Shown here: one piece after another, positions 1 through 9,400 of the stretch | Numbering within the stretch: position 1 is the first letter of the stretch | How the letters are laid out: every line of letters starts with the position of its first letter | Origin: a virus | Reading direction: 5' to 3' (one strand) | IMG/VR virus record: IMGVR_UViG_3300029263_000608 | Span: 1 to 28,795 of that record | DNA length: 28,795 nt | Made by a program: the position numbers and the translations under genes | The notes under the pieces: model-generated | What the model was told of the DNA's origin: nothing | The model's database searches: none | The model's input: the letters and a program-made list of their open reading frames with translations, nothing else

Positions 1-771
1 GTATTTTTTTCTATTTCTATCATATCCAGTAGTTAGTTCTGCCATTTTATTGTCAGTCCTTCTATTGGCTTTTAAGAATTCTTTAAGTTCTTGTGCAGGT
101 CCTGACTCACCACCAAATACATCTCCAGAAACAGGATCAAGATTAATGTTAATGCTTTGACTGGGATCATCTTTAGATGTAACAGTCATACCATCAAGCC
201 CATCAAACATACTACCACCTTGCTCAAAATCAAATCCGTAATCTTCAAAATGATATTTCATTCTGTTAACCACTTCAGACTCTTCTCTATCAACCATGTC
301 TTTAGTTACAAAAGCCAAAGATTTATCAAACTGTGAGTCTGTTGAATCGTAAGTAATTGTGTTAGCATTAATGTCTTTACCTTGCTCACGAGGATCGTAA
401 GCAGGGTACTCGGTAACCATGGTCTCTGATTGAGTATCATCGACTACAACATTAGAATCTAAAGGTGTTTCAACTGTGGTAGAAACCACAGAAGTATCTA
501 CGACCTCTGGAGTTTCGGTAGTAGAATCCGTAATAACCACCTCCCCATTTGAAGGAGAAGTTTCGATTGGATTTTTTTTTTCTAATGCAGTAAAATATTC
601 AACATTAAATTTTTCCGCATCTAAATCTGTTAACTTTTCATCTCTTAAATAAGAATACAGCTCAGTATTTTTAGCAGTTCCTGCCGCATACTCAACCTTA
701 AACTGTTCAGAAGATAAATCTGTTAACCCTTGTTCCTTTAAATAATTGTATAACTCTGTAAACTTATCCAT
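1..771 (-). CDS. Large virion (ejection) protein candidate, N-terminal part only
   Basis: The frame is open from an ATG at 771 to the left edge, giving 257 visible residues; the C-terminus lies outside. The ATG shares one base with the stop of the preceding 743-aa gene (TAATG), which suggests translational coupling. Residues 6-28 and 37-59 are two copies of a 23-residue helical motif, ELYNYLKEQGLTDL and ELYSYLRDEKLTDL, each followed by a short stretch ending in VEY. A Thr/Ser/Val-rich linker (about 65-110) and an acidic region follow. No catalytic motif is visible in this part. It is last in a 13-14-15-16-like series, so by position it would match T7 gp16, the large ejected protein that carries a transglycosylase domain in T7. 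That role is inference from order only. Confidence 0.75.
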   Translation of the reverse strand, partial: MDKFTELYNYLKEQGLTDLSSEQFKVEYAAGTAKNTELYSYLRDEKLTDLDAEKFNVEYFTALEKKNPIETSPSNGEVVITDSTTETPEVVDTSVVSTTVETPLDSNVVVDDTQSETMVTEYPAYDPREQGKDINANTITYDSTDSQFDKSLAFVTKDMVDREESEVVNRMKYHFEDYGFDFEQGGSMFDGLDGMTVTSKDDPSQSININLDPVSGDVFGGESGPAQELKEFLKANRRTDNKMAELTTGYDRNRKKY

Positions 772-3002
772 TAATTAAATTTTCTTCTGGTTTTTCTTGT
801 TCCTTTTCTATTTCTATTCTGACGAATTTCGTTTTCGTTATTCGTAACCTTAACAGCTGCCTCACGTAGCATTTTAGTTGCTTCTGCCGATCCAGTTCTA
901 TTAAAAGGGGTCTCACTCATTTGAATTACTGGTAACTGAACCTCGTTATCGTTTTTATCTTTATAAGTTATAATTACTTGATTCTCTCCGTCATCCCATC
1001 TTAATGTAGCACCATTTTTAAATCCTTTAGGTAAGAAATTTGTAAAAACTTCAGAAAAAGCAGTTTGTACTACGTTTTCCGAATCACCTTTTCCTAATGT
1101 ACCTATTTTATCTTCCAGATATACAGTTGGTGAAACCATAGTTGCAGATTTTCCTTCACCCATTATCATACTTTGTTGAGAAGATGATGACACTGCTGGA
1201 TAAGGAGCTAATGAGGCATATTTACTTGCATCACCACCATTAAGAATTTCTCTTTCCATAGCTTTTAATTCAGTATCAGTTACATTTTCACCTTGTGATT
1301 CAATTTCAGCTTTTAATTTTAAAGCATATGCTTTTGTTTCTCTTTTAAAAATTTCTTCATTTAAAACATTACGACTATTGAGGAAATCTTTAGATTCAGG
1401 AGGTTTACCTACTGCTTTTACAGCTCTTTCATTAGCAATAAAGCTTCTGTCTTCTTCATCTGTAGACTCCCTTGTAGTACTTCTAAATCCTCCACCTGGC
1501 TCTTTGTCGTACATATCAGCCGCATATTTAAATGAGTCATCATCTTGATCAGTGACGTATCTCCATAGCTCTTGAGAGATTACTCTTGCAGGTTTAGGAA
1601 CACCACTATCATCAAGTCTATTTATTGGCTCAACTCTACCATCTTGGTAAGTTATAAGAATTTCATCACCATCTCTTATAATATTATCAATTCGTTTTGC
1701 TGGATCTGTTTGGTCTTTATTTAATGCAACAATACGATCATTAGCCTCTGCATCAAATTTACTTGCGTCATCTGAAACCAATGTATTAACACCATCCATA
1801 AACGCAATAAGCTTCTTGTCTTCTTTTTCTGCGGCTAAAGCAGCAGTACTTGGGTCTTTTTTTTGTTGTGGTGTTGCTCCTTGAGTCATTTTTACAATGT
1901 GATCAACTTGAGATTCAACAGCTCTGTCTGCAATCGTACGTGCTTGTTTCATTTGAGCTGCATTCATTTCAGGAATCGGTTGACCTGAACTCATGTCAAC
2001 TTTAATCATAAATTTTGTATCTATACCTGGATGATCTTTTTTAAATTGACTCTCTGTCTGAGCAAAGTAATAACCATTACCAGTTGTCAATATCTCTGCC
2101 GCACTTAGATTAGATGTATCTGATTCAGCACCAACCATGGCATTTATTTGATCTGTCTTCCACATGTCGTAAGTAATGGTTTCCCCATTCTCATCTTCAC
2201 CAAATTCTCCTAATTGCCTAAAATCCTCAAAAGTCGTAATGTTACCACCACCACCAAGAGCAGTTAATCTTTTACGTTCAGAAGTTATAATCGAAGCAAT
2301 ATTAGCTGTTTGTTTTTTTGCCAACTCATTAACATCAACACCAGCATTTTTATACTTCATGAAATCCATGATGTTATTTGGATCTTGGTAGTCTTGTTTT
2401 TGAGTTTTGTAATCTGGCATTACATCATATATTCCAGTCTCTGTGTTTTGCCCCATTGTCACTAACTGCATTTTACCATTAGCAGGGTTGGTCCATAGTT
2501 TTTTGTTTTTTAAATTACCTAAAGCTTCTGTCTGTAAATTAGTAAAAGTCTCTAAATTACCTGACGATATATTTGGATCTTCAAGTCTGGTTCGAGCTTC
2601 AACAGCCCAAGAATCCCAGCCTTTTACAGCTGTGCTTAGACTTTTATATCCAGTTTTCTGCTGTTGCATAAAAAGCATATTATCTTTAGGACTAATTAAA
2701 CCACGCTTTAATAAATTATTCTGTGTTCTTATAGCTTCAACAGACATAGCTGAACCGTTTATTAATAAAGAAGCTGCGTCTTGTGTACCAGTTTCTGGAA
2801 CTTGGCTAAGTTGTTCAATAGACTCTTGAGTAGCTTTTTCAATAGCAGCTTTTTTTGCTTCTCTATCAGCACGTATGGCATCTAATCCTTTAACTAATTG
2901 TCCTGATATTTCATTCCAATTAACCTGCGTGCTGTCTACACTTCTTTGTGCGTAAACTGAATATTTATTAGCCCCTGAAGGTCTTGAAGTTTCTTCTGCC
3001 AT
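771..3002 (-). CDS. Internal virion/ejection protein candidate (T7 gp15-like by position and size)
   Basis: This 743-aa protein is highly polar and probably mostly helical, rich in Gln, Asn, Lys, Glu and Asp. It has no signal peptide, no membrane segment and no recognised enzymatic motif. Its start lies five bases after the stop of the 284-aa gene and its stop overlaps the next ATG, so the three genes form a tight unit. T7 gp15, an internal core protein ejected into the host periplasm, is of nearly the same length (about 747 aa) and sits in the same relative place. I could not align the two by eye, so the role rests on synteny and length. It could instead be another structural protein of the tail or internal core. 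The C-terminus is strongly basic (RKGTRKTRRKF). Confidence 0.8.
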   Translation of the reverse strand: MAEETSRPSGANKYSVYAQRSVDSTQVNWNEISGQLVKGLDAIRADREAKKAAIEKATQESIEQLSQVPETGTQDAASLLINGSAMSVEAIRTQNNLLKRGLISPKDNMLFMQQQKTGYKSLSTAVKGWDSWAVEARTRLEDPNISSGNLETFTNLQTEALGNLKNKKLWTNPANGKMQLVTMGQNTETGIYDVMPDYKTQKQDYQDPNNIMDFMKYKNAGVDVNELAKKQTANIASIITSERKRLTALGGGGNITTFEDFRQLGEFGEDENGETITYDMWKTDQINAMVGAESDTSNLSAAEILTTGNGYYFAQTESQFKKDHPGIDTKFMIKVDMSSGQPIPEMNAAQMKQARTIADRAVESQVDHIVKMTQGATPQQKKDPSTAALAAEKEDKKLIAFMDGVNTLVSDDASKFDAEANDRIVALNKDQTDPAKRIDNIIRDGDEILITYQDGRVEPINRLDDSGVPKPARVISQELWRYVTDQDDDSFKYAADMYDKEPGGGFRSTTRESTDEEDRSFIANERAVKAVGKPPESKDFLNSRNVLNEEIFKRETKAYALKLKAEIESQGENVTDTELKAMEREILNGGDASKYASLAPYPAVSSSSQQSMIMGEGKSATMVSPTVYLEDKIGTLGKGDSENVVQTAFSEVFTNFLPKGFKNGATLRWDDGENQVIITYKDKNDNEVQLPVIQMSETPFNRTGSAEATKMLREAAVKVTNNENEIRQNRNRKGTRKTRRKFN

Positions 3003-3007
3003 GTTGT

Positions 3008-3862
3008 TTATCTATTTAAAATATCATAAAAAGATTGATCATATACGCCAGTCTTTCTATATGCTTTTAGTTGAGCATCCGTAAACCTTCCATCTTGCAA
3101 TCTTGATATAACTTGATTTCTACCTAAAGGCTGAGTTGTAGTTGGAGCAAATAATGCTGCATTATCCATATCTCCAGTTGCTACGTAATCTGCATATTGT
3201 TTTTGCCCTTCAGCTGTTGTACCTGGTTGATTTACTGATGTTGTAGATAAATTAGAGTAATCTAAACCATCAGCCATTTTAGAGGCTGCTCTATCTGCTC
3301 CGCTTTTACCAAATAAAGGTACTAAGCTTGCAGCTCCTTGAACAACTTGACCAACTGATGCAACACCTTGCTGCATAGCTGCTGCTGACGCTTCTTGAGC
3401 ATCTCTTGATCTCATACTTTGATCGGCAGCTGCACCAACCTTCATAGCTTTAAGGTCTTGATTAATATCTGATTGCTCTTGAACTTGCATTTTTTGTAAA
3501 TCAAATAATTCTCTTCCTTTAGCAATACGATTATCTTCAGCTGATACAGTTGCTTGCGCTCCAACAGTTCCTACACCAGCTAATACATTACGAGGGTCAC
3601 CTCCTTGTAACATCTCAATATTTTGTACTTGACTTTGTATGTTACGCTCTTCTTGTCTATCATAAGCATCTAAAGGAACATTAAGTTTTTGCATAAACTC
3701 AACTTCAGCTTTTCTTTCAGCCTCCTTCATTAATTTATCAGTAGCTTCATTAGCTTTTGATGCTATTTTTTTTTGCTTTGCTGCTTGAGCAAAACTCATT
3801 CCAGCTGATGTTGCTGAAATTGCTAATCCTACACCTGCTGCTACTGCTGTAAATACCGCCAT
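3008..3862 (-). CDS. Internal virion protein candidate with N-terminal hydrophobic segment (T7 gp14-like)
   Basis: This 284-aa protein begins with a Gly/Ala-rich hydrophobic segment (about residues 3-26, AVAAGVGLAISATSAGMSFA) followed by a basic, Lys/Glu-rich helix, a Gln-rich predicted coiled coil (about 60-150), and a second short Ala/Val-rich patch (about 165-183). This plan, a membrane-active N-terminus plus a helical body, is typical of the small ejection proteins of podoviruses such as T7 gp14, which inserts into the outer membrane. It starts one base after the stop of the GNAT-like gene and is followed by the 743-aa gene. The role is inferred from architecture and order; sequence identity to gp14 was not established. 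Confidence 0.75.
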   Translation of the reverse strand: MAVFTAVAAGVGLAISATSAGMSFAQAAKQKKIASKANEATDKLMKEAERKAEVEFMQKLNVPLDAYDRQEERNIQSQVQNIEMLQGGDPRNVLAGVGTVGAQATVSAEDNRIAKGRELFDLQKMQVQEQSDINQDLKAMKVGAAADQSMRSRDAQEASAAAMQQGVASVGQVVQGAASLVPLFGKSGADRAASKMADGLDYSNLSTTSVNQPGTTAEGQKQYADYVATGDMDNAALFAPTTTQPLGRNQVISRLQDGRFTDAQLKAYRKTGVYDQSFYDILNR

Positions 3863-3863
3863 A

Positions 3864-4271
3864 TTATATTTTTTTTATTATTTCATGAGATACTTTTGTA
3901 TCTACGTGGTATCCCATTTTTTTATGAGTATCAATTAATTGTTGATTTCGTCCAATACTAAATATATATTTTTTACCATTAGCTTTTATGTATTTCTCAC
4001 ATGTTAAAATTAAAAACTCAATAGCATCCTGTCTGTCATCATCTCTATAAGAAGGATGAGAAACAATCCATTCTAATAAAACTCCCATAGAATTTGTAAA
4101 ATACATAAACCCTGCTACAATAGGAACATTATCTTTTTCTACCATCAAACCGCCTGTGCCATTGTCTGGTAAAAAGTCTTTAGGAGGATTTTGCCAATCT
4201 GGCCATTCATCCCACCAAGACACTAATGTATCCCAATCACCTTCGTTAAGTTTGCGTATATTAAATTCCAT
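3864..4271 (-). CDS. GNAT-like acetyltransferase-fold protein (T7 gp13-like position)
   Basis: The 135-aa protein fits the compact GNAT fold. An N-terminal strand and helix (MEFNIRKLNEGDWDTLVSWW) is followed by central strands (about 42-58, GLMVEKDNVPIVAGFMY), a strand plus the region where the acetyl-CoA loop should be (about 66-82, LLEWIVSHPSYRDDD), and the typical late helix with aromatic end (109-121, NQQLIDTHKKMGY). The pyrophosphate-binding loop is degenerate: no clear RxxGxG/A. Catalysis is therefore doubtful. T7 gp13 is also a small GNAT-like protein (about 138 aa) directly upstream of 14-15-16, with a similar N-x-x-x-I-x-F-x-K-x-x-G end. It has its own likely promoter element just upstream (4289-4296). 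An active protein acetyltransferase is the alternative. Confidence 0.75.
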   Translation of the reverse strand: MEFNIRKLNEGDWDTLVSWWDEWPDWQNPPKDFLPDNGTGGLMVEKDNVPIVAGFMYFTNSMGVLLEWIVSHPSYRDDDRQDAIEFLILTCEKYIKANGKKYIFSIGRNQQLIDTHKKMGYHVDTKVSHEIIKKI

Positions 4272-4288
4272 TAAATATAATTTAATAA

Positions 4289-4296
4289 CAAAGATA
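4289..4296 (-). promoter_or_regulatory. Bacteroidota-type -7 element TATCTTTG upstream of the GNAT-like gene
   Basis: On the minus strand the 33-base gap reads TTTGTTATCTTTG, containing the TAnnTTTG consensus. It ends 18 bases before the ATG at 4271. No TTTG at the expected -33 distance is seen. It would start transcription of the 13-14-15-16-like block. Confidence 0.5.
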
Positions 4297-4304
4297 ACAA
4301 ATTT

Positions 4305-5126
4305 CTATGGATAACTTTTCATCACACTACTTCCTACAGAAAACAATTCAACTGGGTTTGTAGAGTCGTTTTCTAACTTAAATTCTAAGTAATATCCTCT
4401 CGCTCCATGAGACTCTGCAACCGCATTTTTTATAAACATAACAAACTGTCCTACTGTTGGAACAGATGCTTTAGGATCTGCTAAATTAACATTAACAGTA
4501 ATACTTGTAGATGTTTTGGCTAAAATCACCCCTGCTAAAATAGGCTCTGTAGTCGCAACTCCATTGCTTAAAGTTGCTGCATATGCTATATCTCCAATGT
4601 TTAGCAATGAACCAATAGGTGTTGCGAAAGTAATTACAGTTGTAGTGGCAGGTCCACTTACACTTGTAGAGACACCTACACCATTAGCAGAACGCTGTTT
4701 CCAGTTTACTGTCCCAGCATTTGTTCTAAGGTAACTAAACCACTCTCCTTCTTTTTCTTCAAAGTAAGTTTCCAGCATTGATCCTGGACTACCGTCATTT
4801 AAGTCAGTAAGTAATCGTGTACACTCCCATCGAGCTGCATTAGAATCTGATATAGTCGTATTGGATTCATAAGAAAGTGTTTTGAATAATTTAATACTTA
4901 AAGTAGGTTCTGGATTAAATACACTTGTAATAGTGGAATTAGAAAACTGACCATAATATGTATTACGTGCAACTCCTGTGTTATGCCTAAACATATTGCC
5001 ACCTTTAAAACTATAAAAATAACTGTTCATTCCTATCATAAATTCTGGAACAAATGAGTAAAAAGATGGCCATCCTTTAGATGATTCGCTGTATGATAAT
5101 GTATATGATTCGCAATTTAAAGACAT
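4305..5126 (-). CDS. Phage tail structural protein (conserved N-terminal family)
   Basis: This 273-aa protein carries near its N-terminus a stretch I recognise from many marine and crAss-like phage tail proteins: SSKGWPSFYSFVPEFMIGMN, then YFYSFKGGNMFRHN, then RNTYYG. This family usually sits beside or fused to the tail-tube/hub protein. After about residue 150 the character changes to a Thr/Val/Ser-rich beta-type region containing NIGDIAYAATLSNG and VPTVGQFVMFI, possibly an inserted small beta domain, before a conserved-looking end (HGARGYYLEFKLENDSTNP). The gene lies 16 bases after the adhesin-like gene and precedes the GNAT-like gene. The biochemical role is unknown; a virion tail location is inferred from family and neighbours. 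Confidence 0.8.
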   Translation of the reverse strand: MSLNCESYTLSYSESSKGWPSFYSFVPEFMIGMNSYFYSFKGGNMFRHNTGVARNTYYGQFSNSTITSVFNPEPTLSIKLFKTLSYESNTTISDSNAARWECTRLLTDLNDGSPGSMLETYFEEKEGEWFSYLRTNAGTVNWKQRSANGVGVSTSVSGPATTTVITFATPIGSLLNIGDIAYAATLSNGVATTEPILAGVILAKTSTSITVNVNLADPKASVPTVGQFVMFIKNAVAESHGARGYYLEFKLENDSTNPVELFSVGSSVMKSYP

Positions 5127-5142
5127 ATTTTTTTATTTATTA

Positions 5143-6435
5143 TTATGGGCATACAAATATTTGTGTAATAATTCCGTTGTTTCCTATGGTTCCTGTTGCC
5201 TCTGCTCCACCTCCAGCGTCAGAGACTGCAAAACCTTTAAAGTTACTCCAGAAAGGAAATGAAGGTCCTGTAGGACCGTTATAAATTTTATCTCCAACTT
5301 GAGGTAGAGTTCCACTACCATCATGATATAAAAGACCTGATACAGTTACACTACACTCAGTACCTTGTCCAGCAGAACTTCCTCCTGTTGCAAAGAACTG
5401 TGTCCGAGTTGCTCCTCCAGTACAAGCGGCAGATGAAACTACAACTCCATTTCGTACACCAATTGCAGTAGTGTTTGCTATTATGATATACTTCAATAAA
5501 GATGTATCATTTAAATACGTTGATCCATTTCTATCTGTAAAAACAAAATTACCTACATTTGGAGTCGTGTTTGTATCTACAGTAAAAGGAGATGATGTTC
5601 CTGTTGCATTTCGTGCAAAATAATATGTTGTAGTTGCAAAAGCACAAGCTAATGTTGATTGTATGCCTGATGCTGTAAAACTTGGTAAAGCTGCAGGACA
5701 ATCTACTTCCCAATTAAAAACAGTACCACACATAGGAGCGCCAATCAATAAATTAATTGTTGATGGAGCTGCCGAAGTTTTAGGAATTATCATAGTAAAT
5801 ATTCTACTTCCAGTTGGATTAACTCCAATTTCATTTGAAGCCACAGTCACTGTTTCAAAAGTACCTTGAGCAACATATGAAGCTCCAGTATATGTATAAT
5901 TTTGAGGCTTGTCACCTGAACTACAAGATCCAGATGGCGTATTATCGTAAGGAGAATCGCTTAATAAACTGGCGTTACTATTTCCAACATATGTAATTCT
6001 TCCAGTACCTTGGTTTAAAATTCCAGCATAGTCAACTTGAGTGTTAGCACCATTAACTATTGTAAACGTATTATGGTTTCCTTCACAAGTAAGTCTATTG
6101 TATGTATTACTATTGTATGTTCCTAATACACCATCAGGGACTGAACTACCCATATAAAAGTATAAAACTATTGCACCTAAACCACTACCCACATCTATAG
6201 TTGCATTAAATAAACCATTGCCACTAAAAGACGCCTCAACACCTGTACCACACGCAACTGAACATGTACCACATGGTTGAGCATTTAATAAAACACCATT
6301 TACTTGTTGTCTTACAATGTTTGATTGAGAATAAAAACCATCTGGCGAAGGTGTAGTTAGTGTTGAGTCTGTATACAAAGTAGACGCTTGCGAAAAATTT
6401 AATCCATCAAAACAATATGTTACTAATGCTGCCAT
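5143..6435 (-). CDS. Adhesin-like tail protein with repeated Cys-terminated modules
   Basis: This 430-aa protein is rich in Gly, Ser, Thr and Cys with almost no charge, as expected for a beta-structured surface protein. Three regions look like versions of one module: residues 14-55 (ASTLYTDSTLTTPSPDGFYS ending NAQPC), 263-338 (TPNVGNFVFTD ending SSAAC) and 361-430 (LPQVGDKIYN ending IFVCP). Between them is a central domain with a cysteine cluster (CGTCSVACG, 55-63) and a PKTSAAPSTINLLIG segment seen in marine phage structural proteins. It directly follows the tail hub, whose C-terminus carries the same module. A receptor-binding or tail-tip decorating role is likely by inference; no enzymatic motif is visible. 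Confidence 0.75.
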   Translation of the reverse strand: MAALVTYCFDGLNFSQASTLYTDSTLTTPSPDGFYSQSNIVRQQVNGVLLNAQPCGTCSVACGTGVEASFSGNGLFNATIDVGSGLGAIVLYFYMGSSVPDGVLGTYNSNTYNRLTCEGNHNTFTIVNGANTQVDYAGILNQGTGRITYVGNSNASLLSDSPYDNTPSGSCSSGDKPQNYTYTGASYVAQGTFETVTVASNEIGVNPTGSRIFTMIIPKTSAAPSTINLLIGAPMCGTVFNWEVDCPAALPSFTASGIQSTLACAFATTTYYFARNATGTSSPFTVDTNTTPNVGNFVFTDRNGSTYLNDTSLLKYIIIANTTAIGVRNGVVVSSAACTGGATRTQFFATGGSSAGQGTECSVTVSGLLYHDGSGTLPQVGDKIYNGPTGPSFPFWSNFKGFAVSDAGGGAEATGTIGNNGIITQIFVCP

Positions 6436-6447
6436 TTATTAATGTGT

Positions 6448-9400
6448 TTATGGGCATGTAGTTACCGCAGTAACTAAGCCAAATTGATTTACTGTTATAT
6501 AATTTGTTGCACTTATTTTATACAATCCTGATGTTAGATTACTTCCAATAGCTCCATCTGATGCTGAATATACAAAATCTCCAATTTCTGGTAACGCACT
6601 ACTTCCTGAGTGAAAATATGTTTGATTTAATAATTGATTACAAACATTTCCTTCTGTGGAAAATATAGTACTACTTGAATATGATGTGTATGTAAATGCA
6701 CAATCACAACAAGCAGATGCAGAAGAACTTACGTCATAACAAAACTCTTGACAACTAATTAATCTATAATCATATATTAAATATAAATACTGATTAGCTA
6801 CTGGTAAAGATAAAGGATTTATAGTAGCTTGATATAATCCAGTTGACGGACTTATTACAGATGCATTTGGAATTGTAGTTGCAGCCGCTAATAATGTTGC
6901 TATGTCAGTTTTATTGTTTGCATACAAAGTATTGCTTGATAAAAATTTAAAATTATCATTAGGAAATGCCCAATCATAAGTATCAAAATTTATTTTATTA
7001 GAACGCAATGTTAAATTTACACCATCATAAGGAAAAACTCCCAAAGACCTTATTCCTGTTTGAGCATCATAGCTTGAAGCTATTAAATTACTTGAACCGA
7101 ACTCTGCTAAATCTGAATCTATTGGACTAAGATTAACACCATCTTTCCACACATACTCTACATGAATAAATTCTCCACTTTGTTCTGGCGAATTCATAAC
7201 AATTTTTACAACTGTTATTTCAGTAGGACTAACACATTCAGCTGTTACTACAAAAGATGCTTGTGTAATTGCAGTAAATGTTACTGTTGCATTAGAAGGA
7301 CTATTTAAAGTTTTATTAAAACTAAATGTTCCAGATCCAGTTAAGGTAGCACTTGTTGTTGTAACACCATTCCATAACACAGAAATAGTTATTGATCCAG
7401 TTGAAATATTATAATCAAAATTAGCTGTTCCAATTAATGCACCATAATTTATAACACTAACAATAGCGTTTGATGCTCCAGCTAATAATCCCTTTCTTTG
7501 TAAATTATAACCGCATTCAGAAATTTCTGGAGGTAAAGGTATTTTATCGCAATTCATTGCTAAAACATATTCATCCATGTAAGGATCAAATCCTCCTAAT
7601 TTTTGTGTTTGAATAGAAGTATAAAATTCATCTCTAAACCAAGAACGCATTCCAAATGCAGATATTACTTCTAAAGAATCATTATTTCTACTTGTACCTC
7701 TTAACTTTAATACAGCACCTCTTTTTACATCAGTAAAAAACATATCATATCCATGAGCTACAAAGCTTTCAGGATTATAACTAATACCATACTCTTCAAT
7801 ACGAGCAATTTGAGTTCCTAAAATTTCAGGAACTGATGCAATAACACCACCACCAGTACTATCACTAATTAAATTTTTACTTGATAATACATAAGTAATT
7901 CTGTCTTCTTGTAAAACTAAAATATCTGTTTCTCTTGGATGCATTTTTTGTATTGGTCCAAAAGAAGTTTCACAATCTTTGAAGTTTGCTAAACCTAAAT
8001 TAAATTCATTTAAATTGTTTACTCCACTATTACTGCTAAAAATACCACTATAAGTAATTCCTTCAAATCTATCAGCTTCTTTAAAGTCTTGATTAGAAAC
8101 AGCTAATACTCTTTGACCTAACTGAAATGATCTTCCTGCTAATTGATCTTTTATTTTAAAACTTTCTACTCCATTACCAAATGAAAAACAGTCTCTAAAA
8201 TCTAAATTAACTACAGCGTCTTGAGAAGCGGTTTGATTTTGATCTCCTAAAACAGTATTAACTCCAGACATATGAAAACCATCTGGTTGCGATATAGAAA
8301 AAGATTGTGATGCATCGTAATACAATTCTGCATTAGCATCATTCGGTTCTGTTTCAAATACCAGTAAAGTATTTGCTCTAAAAACTATTAACTCAACATC
8401 TAAATCAGCTGTTCTATCAGGGTTTATAAATCTATCACATCCAGGCACTCCAGAAGATACTCCTAAATGCAAAGGGTCATTTGCACTTTGAGCAGCAGCT
8501 TGTATCCACTGAAAGGTTACTGCGTCACGAGTACAAGCCATATTAGCTGCTATACCAGCATTACCAGGATTAGGTACTGCCAAATTGCCATCAAATAACC
8601 CTGCTGTATCTCCATCAACATTTCCTGGTTGTGCAAGGCCTGGATTTATATTATCTCCAATCCACCACCTTCTCATGTCAAGGTAATCTTTAGATGATAC
8701 ATATTCCTGTTCCCACTCCCATAATCTTTTTTCACATTCGTTTCCACTAAAAGTACCATTACGAAGCATTCTAACTTTTATTCTTATAACAGTACCACCT
8801 GGTACATCATAATTTGTAGTCACATTTGTGGTAGGATTTGTAGTAAAACATTTGTATGCAAGTCTTTTTCTAAAATTGCAACTATTACCACCACGACCAG
8901 CGTCTCTTATTTTTATGTTTCCAAATTCTATAATAGAATCTTCTGGTATAACAATATCAAAATTTTGATTTTTAATTTGCATATACAAACCTTTTAATTG
9001 GCTTGAATCTTCACCTAATTCATTATCATCACCTAAAAAGTTTGTTGCCTCTGCACTTATTTCTAAAATCTCACATGTTTCAACTCTTGATAGCGGTCCA
9101 CTTACATCTGCCTTTACCGCAAGAGTTTGTCCTTTTTGAACTTTGTTTGCGTTATCTCCTTCAAGCTTAAAGAAAACCATATTATCACTTGGTCTAATGT
9201 AGTAAAAATTAGAAAAAATAGTTTCATAACCTGCTTTACTTGGCTTAACAACAAACTTATATCTCTCTGCCCAATAAGGCGCTCTGGATGATACCGCAAC
9301 TTGTATGCTATTTGCGGTAACACTATCCCCAGGTTCTACATAAACAGTATTATATTCAGAAACTAAAACCGTAGAAGACCTACCATATTCATCGCTGTAT

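Noticed and set aside
9114-9323. Minus-strand small frames inside larger genes (also 19783-19992 and 21841-22032)
   Set aside because: They are alternate frames within the hub, portal and terminase genes, with no coupling to a neighbour and no recognisable protein features.
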